From assembly GCA_018969785.1 (NCBI GenBank), contig JAGWXR010000003.1, positions 1 to 42,206 on the forward strand: a stretch of 42,206 nt of DNA, in the 5' to 3' direction. This stretch comes from Alphaproteobacteria bacterium (GTDB taxonomy: Bacteria > Pseudomonadota > Alphaproteobacteria > Micropepsales > Micropepsaceae). The position numbers were made by a program, and so were the translations under genes. Position 1 is the stretch's first letter, and each line of letters opens with the position of its first letter. Under the pieces are notes generated by a model, which made no database searches, was not told where the DNA came from, and worked only from the letters and a program-made list of their open reading frames with translations. Below, piece after piece: positions 28,083 through 35,852 of the stretch.

Positions 28083-28853
28083 ATGAACCGACTGTCCGGA
28101 AAAACGGCCATCGTGACAGGGGGCGCTGTCGGCATCGGCCGCGCCTGCGTCCAGCGAATGGCAGAGGAAGGCGCCAGGGTCGCGATCTTCGACATCCTCG
28201 ATGCGCAGGGAAAAGCGCTTGCCGCCGATCTCTCAACCCGGGGCCACAAGGTCACTTACCAACACGTGGACGTCGCCAACGAAGCCTCGATGAAATCCGC
28301 CATCGACAGGACGGTAGCGGAACTGGGCGCCCTGCACGTGATGGTCAACAATGCCGGGATCTCCGGCAGCCCCAAGCCCACGGACCAGGTGACCGAAGCC
28401 GAGTGGGACCGCGTGCAGGCCGTCAATGTGAAGGGCGTATTCTTCGGTACCAAACACGCGATCCCCCACATGCGAGCCACCGGAAAGGGTTCAATCATCA
28501 ACCTGTCCTCGATTGCAGGCCTTGTCGGCATCGGCGGCATCGCGCCCTACCATGCCTCGAAAGGCGCGGTACGGCTGATGTCGAAGAACGATGCCATAAC
28601 CTACGCCCCCGAGAGGATCCGCGTGAACTCGATCCATCCAGCCTATATCTGGACGCCGATGGTCGAGAACCACCTGCGCGCCACCTCGCCAGACCTCGAG
28701 GCCGCCAGGTCTGCGGCAGGAGCCGCCCACCCTGTCGGTCACATGGGAGAACCCGACGACATCGCCTGGGCCGTTGTCTGGCTGGCCTCGGATGAGGCCA
28801 AGTTCGTGACAGGCGCCGAAATCGTCATCGATGGCGGCTACACCGCCCGCTAA
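28083..28853 (+). CDS. Short-chain dehydrogenase/reductase
   Basis: 'KTAIVTGGAVGIGRA', 'VMVNNAGISG', 'INLSSIAGL...YHASKGAV', C-terminal 'FVTGAEIVIDGGYTAR'. Confidence 0.94.
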   Translation: MNRLSGKTAIVTGGAVGIGRACVQRMAEEGARVAIFDILDAQGKALAADLSTRGHKVTYQHVDVANEASMKSAIDRTVAELGALHVMVNNAGISGSPKPTDQVTEAEWDRVQAVNVKGVFFGTKHAIPHMRATGKGSIINLSSIAGLVGIGGIAPYHASKGAVRLMSKNDAITYAPERIRVNSIHPAYIWTPMVENHLRATSPDLEAARSAAGAAHPVGHMGEPDDIAWAVVWLASDEAKFVTGAEIVIDGGYTAR

Positions 28854-28966
28854 GACAACAGGCTCAGACCGATGCGCCTGAAATGAACCAGCCGGATCCG
28901 ATGAGGCAGAGAACGCAGCTCGCCACGTCAGCCGCCCGGCGTTGTTGGCACGTGAGGAAACCGGAA

Positions 28967-29407
28967 ATGGTCACCATCGCACCACTGTCCAAAGAGCACC
29001 ATGCCGACTGGCTTCGCCTCTGGAAGGGTTACCAGGCCTTCTATCGCGTCACGATCGACGATGCGACGACCGATCTGTCCTGGGAGCGTTTGAGGGATCC
29101 GCGGGAGCCGATGTTCGGACTGGCGGCACTCATCGATGGCAAGGTCGTCGGCATCGTGCACGCACTCTACCATCGGTCCACCTGGACACAGGGCGACTAC
29201 TGCTACCTCCAGGATCTCTTCACCGACGAAGCGCAGCGCAACAAGGGCGTCGGCCGCGCCCTGATTGAAGCGGTCTATCGCGAAGCGCGCGAGCGCGGCG
29301 CCTCGCGCGTCTACTGGCTGACCCACGAAAGCAATGCCACTGGCATCGCCCTTTACGAAAAGGTTGCAAGCCGAACCGGTTTCATCCAGTACCGCCACGT
29401 CCTCTAG
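28967..29407 (+). CDS. GNAT family N-acetyltransferase
   Basis: 'YCYLQDLFTDEAQRNKGVGRALIEAVYREARERGASRVYWLTHESNATGIALYEKVASRTGFIQY'. Listed start 28883; ATG 28967 preferred. Confidence 0.9.
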   Translation: MVTIAPLSKEHHADWLRLWKGYQAFYRVTIDDATTDLSWERLRDPREPMFGLAALIDGKVVGIVHALYHRSTWTQGDYCYLQDLFTDEAQRNKGVGRALIEAVYREARERGASRVYWLTHESNATGIALYEKVASRTGFIQYRHVL

Positions 29408-29448
29408 ATAAGGGTGACGATGCCGGCTTATTGCCCCCGGCACCTCGC

Positions 29449-30279
29449 TCACCCCGCCGCCAGCGCGCGGCCGAGTTGAGGCAGCCTCAGCGCCGACACA
29501 AGCCCGCGCACCTCGGCCCGTGCCGCAATCTGCGCCATGGTCAGGCCACGCGACTTGCCGTCGATGAGGTCAAGCACCGTCAGCCCCTTGGGGAACAGCT
29601 CGCGATAGATCACGCGCTCGCTCAGGCCCGGTGCCAGTCGGAAGCCGATGCGCTGCGACAGCTTGGTCAGCGCATGCGTCAGCCGCTTGCGATTATGCGT
29701 CTCCTGCGCCGTCATCCGGTTGCGCACGACCAGCCAGTCGATCGTCCGGCGCCGCTCCACCATCTGCCGCTTGCGGCTCTCCCAGACAGATTCGGCATAG
29801 ATGCTGGGCGCCTTCGCCTCGAAGGTCACCGGATCGACGCTGGCCAGCACATCGAAATCGACGAAGCTGTCATTGAGCGGCGTCACGATGGTCGAGGCCA
29901 TGGCATGCGCCGCACGCCCAAGCGGGGTATCGGCACCAGGACAGTCGACGACGATCACGTCACATTCGACGCGCAGCGCCTCGACAGCCGACCGGAACCG
30001 TTCGGCATCTTCCGCCTCAGCCGTCGCCCGGCTCTCGGCCGAGGACGGTTTTGGCGTGACCAGCCTCGGCATGGGCAGCGACAATCCCTCAATCTCGGCC
30101 CATCGGACACGATTGGCGAGGAAATGGGTCAGGGTCTGCTGGCGGAAATCAAGGTCGATTGCGCCGACACGCAGGCCCGCAGACATGAGGCCCGACACAA
30201 GGTGCAGCGTGATGGTCGACTTTCCCGACCCGCCCTTCTCGTTGCCGACCACAATCAGCGATGTAGGAAATCCCGCCAT
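29449..30279 (-). CDS. mipZ: MipZ/ParA-type division-plane ATPase
   Basis: 'LIVVGNEKGGSGKSTITLHLVSGLMSAGLRVGAIDLDFRQQTLTHFLANR' deviant Walker A; 'DVIVVDCPGADTPLGRAAHAMASTIVTPLNDSFVDFDVLA'. Confidence 0.92.
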   Translation of the reverse strand: MAGFPTSLIVVGNEKGGSGKSTITLHLVSGLMSAGLRVGAIDLDFRQQTLTHFLANRVRWAEIEGLSLPMPRLVTPKPSSAESRATAEAEDAERFRSAVEALRVECDVIVVDCPGADTPLGRAAHAMASTIVTPLNDSFVDFDVLASVDPVTFEAKAPSIYAESVWESRKRQMVERRRTIDWLVVRNRMTAQETHNRKRLTHALTKLSQRIGFRLAPGLSERVIYRELFPKGLTVLDLIDGKSRGLTMAQIAARAEVRGLVSALRLPQLGRALAAG

Positions 30280-30362
30280 GCCCCGCCAAGACGCAAGTGA
30301 TTCGCCCTCAACCGGCAGGCTAGCATCGCCTCTCCCCCAAGGGAAAACGCCGGGCCTGCAGC

Positions 30363-33300
30363 TCAGGCCCCGGTGTCGCCCAATGACAACAGGCTCGCAT
30401 TGCCTCCGGCCGCCGTCGTGTTGGTGCAGGCGGTGCGCTCGACGGCGAAACGATGCAGGTAGTGAGGTCCGCCCGCCTTGGGGCCAGTGCCTGACAGGCC
30501 TTCACCGCCGAAGGGCTGTACGCCGACGACAGCACCAATCTGGTTCCGGTTCACATACAGATTGCCGACCCGCACGCGCCCACGGATAAAGTCCGCTGTC
30601 TCCTGGATCCTTGTGTGCACGCCCAGGGTGAGGCCGTAACCTGTCTGGTTGATCGCATCGCAGACCTGCGCCAGATGGCTGGCCGGGTACCGCACGATGT
30701 GAAGGATCGGCCCAAAGACCTCACGCTCGAGCTGCGCGATCCGGTCGATCTCGAACGCCCGCGGCGCAAAGAAGAAGCCATCGCGCGTTTCCGGACCAAG
30801 TTCTGCCGTTGCCACCGCGCGCCCTTCGCGCGACATCCGCCCCGCGTGCGCCTCCAGCATCGCGAGGGCTTCGGCATCAATCACGGGCCCGATATCGGTG
30901 TCGAGCTTCATGGGATCGCCAATCTTGAGTTCGGCAACCGCGCCCGTCAGCAGCTTGAGCACCTTCTCCGCAATGTCCGCCTGCAGGAACAGCACCCTCA
31001 GCGCCGAGCAGCGTTGCCCCGCGCTGTCGAAGGCCGACATGACGGCATCGCGCACAAGCTGCTCGGGAAGAGCCGTCGAATCCGCGATCATGGCATTGAG
31101 CCCGCCCGTCTCGGCAATGAATGGCGGGATGGGGCCCTCGCGGTCTGCCAGCATCCTGTTGATGCGCCGGGCAGTGTCGGTACCGCCCGTGAAGGCAACG
31201 CCGGCCACGTGGGCGTCGCGCACCAGCGCGCCGCCTACCGAAGGCCCGTCGCCCGGCACGAAGTGCAGCACCTCTGCCGGGACGCCGGCCTCGTGCAGCA
31301 GCTGCGTGGCAAGGAATGCAGCGAGCGGCGTCTGCTCGGCCGGCTTGGCGACAACCGCATTGCCGGCGGCAAGCGCGCCGGCAACCTGCCCCGTGAAGAT
31401 TGCAACGGGGAAGTTCCATGGGCTGATGCAGGCAAAGACGCCCCGCCCATGCAGCGACAACTCGTTGCGCTCGCCAGTTGGTCCCGGCAGCACCTTGGCT
31501 TGCGAGAACTCATCACGCGCGAGGTTCGCGTAATAGCGCAGGAAGTCGACGGCCTCGCGCACGTCCGCAATGCCGTTGGAAACGGTCTTGCCGGCTTCCC
31601 GGACGCAAAGTCCGATGAGCCGCGCCGCATCGCGCTCGAAGAGGTCCGCCGCCCGGTTCAGGATCTCGGCGCGAGCGGCACCGCCAAGCCGGTCCCAAGC
31701 GCCCTGCGCCGCGGCTGCAATCCGGGCAGCACGGGTGGCAATCTCGGCAGATCCCTCCACGCAGCTGCCCGTTTGCCGGGTGCGCATCGCAGGATCCATG
31801 ATCGCACGCGCAGAACCGGAAACCGTCTCGCCGGCAACCAGGGGCGTCGCATGCAGGGGAACGGCAACGGCCTCGCCGATCGCCTTCATCAGCGGCGCGG
31901 CGCGCGTGGGCTCGCTGAGCAGCACACCTGCCGAATTCAACCGATCGGCGAAGAGGTTCACCGGCAGCGGTATGCGCGGATGCGATTTCTGTGTCATGGC
32001 TTCAACCTGCTCGACCGGATCGGCAATGATGGCTTCAATGGGCGCCTCGTCATCAGCGAGGCGATTGACAAAGGACGTGTTGGCGCCGTTCTCGAGAAGG
32101 CGGCGGACGAGATAGGCGAGCAGGTCCTCATGCGCGCCAACCGGCGCATAGATGCGGCACTGCGCGCCAAGCCGGTCGGAACCGACCGCCTCGTCATAAA
32201 GCTCCTCGCCCATGCCGTGCAGGCGCTGGAACTCGTAGTCCCCGCGATTGCCGGCAAGCGCGCGCACAGCTGCAAGCGTATGCGCATTGTGGGTGGCAAA
32301 CATCGGGAAGAACGCAGCCGGATCGGCCAGAAGCTTTCGCGCGCACGCGAGATAGGACACATCCGTCGACGCCTTGCGCGTGAATACGGGATACCCCTCG
32401 ATCCCCGCCTCCTGCGCCCGCTTGATCTCGCTGTCCCAATAGGCGCCCTTGACCAGGCGCACGGGAAGCCTGCGCTGGTGGCGCTGGGCCACGCCGGCAA
32501 GCCAGTCGATGACTGCCGGCGCCCGTTTTTGGTAAGCCTGGATGGCAAGGCCCAATCCTTCCCAGCCACGAAGTTCAGGCGCGCCGGCGAGGGCCTCGAA
32601 AATGTCGAGCTGCACCTCGAGCCGGTCGGCCTCCTCGGCGTCGATCGTGAAGCCGATGCCAGCCTCCTTCGCGGCAACGCACAGGGGCATCAATCGCGGC
32701 AGGATTTCGGGCATCACACGCCCAATCTTCAGCGCCTCAAGCCGCGGATGCACGGCCGACAGCTTCACCGAGATCGAGTTGCGCGTGAAGATGTCGCCGC
32801 CACGGCCGCGTTCATGCGCGGCAATCGAGGCGATCGCATCCGCATAGGCGCGCGCATAGCGCTCGGCATCCTCGTGCGTCATCGCCGCCTCGCCCAGCAT
32901 GTCAAACGAGAAGCGGAAGCCGCGCTTGGCCGCATCGCTGCCGCGCTTGAGCGCCTCGGCGATCGTCCGGCCAAGAACGAACTGACCGCCCATGATGCGC
33001 ATGGCCGTCGTCATCGCCTGGCGGATGATGGGCTCGCCGCTGCGCTGCACGAGGCGGCCAAGAACCGCCGACCAGTCTTGCGGCCCGTCGCCAAGCTTGA
33101 CCACATGCCCCGTGAGCATCAGCGCCCACGTCGAGGCATTGACGAACACGGAGTTGGACTGTCCGAGGTGGCGGTCCCAGTGCGCGCTGCCGATCTTGTC
33201 GCGGATCAGCCGGTCAGCCGTTTCGGCATCGGGCACCCGCAGCAGTGCCTCGGCGAGGCACATGAGCACGACGCCCTCTTCGGTCGACAGCGCATACTGG

Positions 33301-33491
33301 TGCAGGAAGGCATCAAGCCCCCCGCGCTTGCGCTGGGCGCGGACACGACGCACGAGATCGCGCGCCACCGCTTCGGTCTCGGCACGCTCGCGCGCGCTCA
33401 GTCTCGCTTGGGGAAGCAGGGCTTCCACCGTCGATGTTTCGTCCGCAAGATAGAGCCGCGCCATCTCGGCACGGGCGTGGTCTGGTTTCAT
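30363..33491 (-). CDS. putA: Bifunctional proline dehydrogenase / P5C dehydrogenase (no N-terminal RHH domain)
   Basis: 1042 aa from MKPDHARAEMARLYLADET; PRODH part 'RLVKGAYWDSEIKRAQ'; ALDH part 'SPWNFPVAIFTGQVAGALAAGNAVVAKPAEQTPL', 'AFDSAGQRCSALRVLFLQ'; terminal 'ERTACTNTTAAGGNASLLSLGD'. Confidence 0.96.
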   Translation of the reverse strand: MKPDHARAEMARLYLADETSTVEALLPQARLSARERAETEAVARDLVRRVRAQRKRGGLDAFLHQYALSTEEGVVLMCLAEALLRVPDAETADRLIRDKIGSAHWDRHLGQSNSVFVNASTWALMLTGHVVKLGDGPQDWSAVLGRLVQRSGEPIIRQAMTTAMRIMGGQFVLGRTIAEALKRGSDAAKRGFRFSFDMLGEAAMTHEDAERYARAYADAIASIAAHERGRGGDIFTRNSISVKLSAVHPRLEALKIGRVMPEILPRLMPLCVAAKEAGIGFTIDAEEADRLEVQLDIFEALAGAPELRGWEGLGLAIQAYQKRAPAVIDWLAGVAQRHQRRLPVRLVKGAYWDSEIKRAQEAGIEGYPVFTRKASTDVSYLACARKLLADPAAFFPMFATHNAHTLAAVRALAGNRGDYEFQRLHGMGEELYDEAVGSDRLGAQCRIYAPVGAHEDLLAYLVRRLLENGANTSFVNRLADDEAPIEAIIADPVEQVEAMTQKSHPRIPLPVNLFADRLNSAGVLLSEPTRAAPLMKAIGEAVAVPLHATPLVAGETVSGSARAIMDPAMRTRQTGSCVEGSAEIATRAARIAAAAQGAWDRLGGAARAEILNRAADLFERDAARLIGLCVREAGKTVSNGIADVREAVDFLRYYANLARDEFSQAKVLPGPTGERNELSLHGRGVFACISPWNFPVAIFTGQVAGALAAGNAVVAKPAEQTPLAAFLATQLLHEAGVPAEVLHFVPGDGPSVGGALVRDAHVAGVAFTGGTDTARRINRMLADREGPIPPFIAETGGLNAMIADSTALPEQLVRDAVMSAFDSAGQRCSALRVLFLQADIAEKVLKLLTGAVAELKIGDPMKLDTDIGPVIDAEALAMLEAHAGRMSREGRAVATAELGPETRDGFFFAPRAFEIDRIAQLEREVFGPILHIVRYPASHLAQVCDAINQTGYGLTLGVHTRIQETADFIRGRVRVGNLYVNRNQIGAVVGVQPFGGEGLSGTGPKAGGPHYLHRFAVERTACTNTTAAGGNASLLSLGDTGA

Positions 33492-33548
33492 GGGGCGGGA
33501 CAATCCTACGTCAGGGGCCCCGGGCGCAAGATGCCCTGGCAGCACGCA

Positions 33549-34097
33549 TCAGCGCTGAAAAACGAGGATCGGCTCATCCCCATAGGTTGTCCGGGCGGCT
33601 TCCACATATCCGTTCTTCTGCGCCACCCTCAGCGAAGGCAGGTTCTGGGGACTGATGATGCAACAGGTCCTTCGCCCGCCAAGCGTCTCATCCCCCCAGG
33701 CCAGCACCCGCTCCAGCGCCTCGCTGGCATAGCCCTGCCCCTGCGCCCACGGAAACAGGGCCCATCCGCTCTCAGGCATGCCGGAGAGCGAAGGCTCGAT
33801 ATCGCGCTGAGAGTCGGAAAATCCGATTTCCCCCGCATACCGTCCTGAAGACTTCTCCTCGATCACCCAATAGCCATGCCCGAGCAGGGTCCAATGGCCA
33901 ACATAGCGCAGCAGGCGGAACCAAGACTCCTGTGGCGTCGCAGGCGATCCCCCGATGAACCGCGTCACCTCGGCGTCCTCCCACAGCGACACGCAGTCTT
34001 CAAGATCGGCCAACACATGCCCGCGAAGGACAAGCCGACGCGTCTCCAGCCGCGGCGCGAGCGTGAGCCGTGTCACGCGCGTTGGATTAATGGACAT
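33549..34097 (-). CDS. GNAT acetyltransferase (RimJ/RimL type)
   Basis: 'LETRRLVLRGHVLADLEDCVSLWEDAEVTRFIGG', 'WALFPWAQGQGYASEALERVLAWGDE', 'NLPSLRVAQKNGY'. Confidence 0.9.
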   Translation of the reverse strand: MSINPTRVTRLTLAPRLETRRLVLRGHVLADLEDCVSLWEDAEVTRFIGGSPATPQESWFRLLRYVGHWTLLGHGYWVIEEKSSGRYAGEIGFSDSQRDIEPSLSGMPESGWALFPWAQGQGYASEALERVLAWGDETLGGRRTCCIISPQNLPSLRVAQKNGYVEAARTTYGDEPILVFQR

Positions 34098-34123
34098 GCG
34101 GGACCCTCTGCTGAAGCGGAAGT

Positions 34124-34561
34124 TCAAAGCAGTCCGAGTTCGGCCAGTTCGCGGCGCAGCCCCTCTGGCATGTCCCCGTCGGCAGACTGGCCAATATCCG
34201 GCGGCGCATCCTTGGGCTCGAGATAGCGCCAGCCCTGGAAAGGCCGCCGCGGCCGCGGCGCAACAGGAATGAGAGCGGGCTCAAGTACCAGATTGCAGCG
34301 CTGAACGCCGTCATGGTCCGTGAACGGCCTGATGTCGGACAGCACCTGCCGCACCGCTGTCGATCCCTTGATCACCCAGTAAAGCGATCCGCCATCAAGG
34401 ACCTCGTCCCGGCGCTTCGGGATCATGCGCGTCGTATGGCACTGCTCGGCCTTCAGCCCGCGCTTGCGGAGCGCCGCAAAATGGCTCTGCTGCCAGTCCC
34501 GCAGGTCGGCAACCGAGTCAGCACCGACGCAAAGCTTGATGATGTGCAGCGCCAGGGTCAG
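34124..34561 (-). CDS. DUF1489-like protein (predicted CTG start)
   Basis: ORF is listed only from ATG 34426, but the same frame is open upstream encoding LTLALHIIKLCVGADSVADLRDWQQSHFAALRKRGLKAEQCHTTR-MIPKRRDEVLDGGSLYWVIKG. No ATG/GTG/TTG between the in-frame TGA and 34426. Confidence 0.65.
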   Translation of the reverse strand: MTLALHIIKLCVGADSVADLRDWQQSHFAALRKRGLKAEQCHTTRMIPKRRDEVLDGGSLYWVIKGSTAVRQVLSDIRPFTDHDGVQRCNLVLEPALIPVAPRPRRPFQGWRYLEPKDAPPDIGQSADGDMPEGLRRELAELGLL

Positions 34562-34899
34562 CGCCCTCTTTCAGAGGCTTCCAGTGTCCCGTTCTTGTTC
34601 TTGTCGAGCGCATCGAAGCCGGCAACCTGCCCGGCCTGGAACTCCTCGACCGACACCTTCCCGTCGCCATTGCTGTCCATCGCGCGGCGTTGCTCGTCGG
34701 TGAGCTTGAACTCGTCCGCGTCGATGAAGCCGTCCTTGTTCTTGTCAGCCGCGAATGCGGCCTTGGCCGCCTGGTTCCGGAACTCCTCGCGGCTGATGCT
34801 GCCATCGTCATTGTAGTCACCGGGCGTGCCCGCAGCCCACGCATTTGCTGAAAGGCAAGCCGCAAGCGGAATGACGGCAAGCAAGAGGGCGTTTCTCAT
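34558..34899 (-). CDS. Exported EF-hand calcium-binding protein
   Basis: Signal 'MRNALLLAVIPLAACLSANAWAAG'; four EF-loops DYNDDGSISREE, DKNKDGFIDADE, DSNGDGKVSVEE, DKNKNGTLEASE; GGAG 5' of ATG 34899. Confidence 0.87.
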   Translation of the reverse strand: MRNALLLAVIPLAACLSANAWAAGTPGDYNDDGSISREEFRNQAAKAAFAADKNKDGFIDADEFKLTDEQRRAMDSNGDGKVSVEEFQAGQVAGFDALDKNKNGTLEASERGR

Positions 34900-35042
34900 G
34901 TTCATCTCCGTGATGCTCCGGAACAAACACCGGATTTCCTACGCAGGAGCCGACTGTCTAACACAGCAGGCAAGGCCTGCACAGGCTTGCAAACGGCCGT
35001 GAAAACAGTCTGTAATGCACTTGGATGGCTGGAGAATCGATC

Positions 35043-35780
35043 ATGAAGCTGAAACCGGTGATGACTGCCGCCTGGACGGCTGCGGCGCTGGGCCTGTCGC
35101 TTGGCTTTGCCGCGCCTGCTGCTGCCGAGGAGATCCGTTGTGGCTCCCGGCCGGGTGCCAGCAACTACTGCAACGCCGACACCTCGCGCGGCGTGGAACT
35201 CATCTACCAGCACTCGGCCTATGCCTGCTACTACGATGACACGTGGGGCTATGACCGCTCGGGCATCTGGGTCGCCAATGGCTGTAGCGCCACCTTCCGT
35301 ATCGGCAAGAAGGACAAGGGCAAGGGCGACACCGCCGCCGCGATCGGCCTCGGCATCCTCGCGCTCGGGATTCTCGCCGCGACATCCGGCGATGACGGCG
35401 ACCCCAACCGCAACGAACCGCCGCCCCCACCACCGGGTTACGGCCCGGGTGGCTACCCGCCACCGCCACCACCAGGCGGATATCCGTCCGGATCCTACCC
35501 GCCCCCGCCACCGCCGGGGTCCTACGGGCCGGGAGGCTACCCGCCGCCACCGCCCCCGCCGCCGCAGGGAGGCTACTACCAGACCCGCCCCTACAAGGTC
35601 GTGTCGTGCAACTCGGCCAAGAACAAGTATGCGTATTGCGCCGTGCGTGTACGCAGCGACGTTGAGCTCATCCGCCAGCGCAGCTCCAGCGCCTGCCGCT
35701 TCAACACCTCATGGGGCTATGACCGCCGCGGGATCTGGGTGGACAAGGGCTGCCGCGCAGACTTTGCCGTCTACAACTGA
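35043..35780 (+). CDS. Secreted protein with two DUF3011-like repeats and a Pro/Gly-rich linker
   Basis: Signal 'MKLKPVMTAAWTAAALGLSLGFAAPAAAEE'; repeats ending 'WGYDRSGIWVANGCSATF' and 'WGYDRRGIWVDKGCRADF'; linker YGPGGYPPPPPPGGYPSGSYPPPPPPGSYGPGGYPPPPPPPP. Confidence 0.82.
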   Translation: MKLKPVMTAAWTAAALGLSLGFAAPAAAEEIRCGSRPGASNYCNADTSRGVELIYQHSAYACYYDDTWGYDRSGIWVANGCSATFRIGKKDKGKGDTAAAIGLGILALGILAATSGDDGDPNRNEPPPPPPGYGPGGYPPPPPPGGYPSGSYPPPPPPGSYGPGGYPPPPPPPPQGGYYQTRPYKVVSCNSAKNKYAYCAVRVRSDVELIRQRSSSACRFNTSWGYDRRGIWVDKGCRADFAVYN

Positions 35781-35807
35781 TCAAGGCTGCAAAGGCTTGA
35801 ACCCATC

Positions 35808-35836
35808 GGGGACGCCGCTGGCGGCGTCCCCTTTTT
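35808..35836 (+). terminator. Rho-independent terminator
   Basis: GGGGACGCCGC-TG-GCGGCGTCCCC followed by TTTTT. Confidence 0.92.
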
Positions 35837-35852
35837 CATGGACCACGCCTGC

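Noticed and set aside
30615-33848. 1077-aa plus-strand ORF antisense to putA
   Set aside because: Shadow ORF: high-GC codon bias keeps the opposite frame open. It overlaps a confidently identified putA and part of a GNAT gene, and its His/Arg/Asp-rich translation has no recognisable domain.
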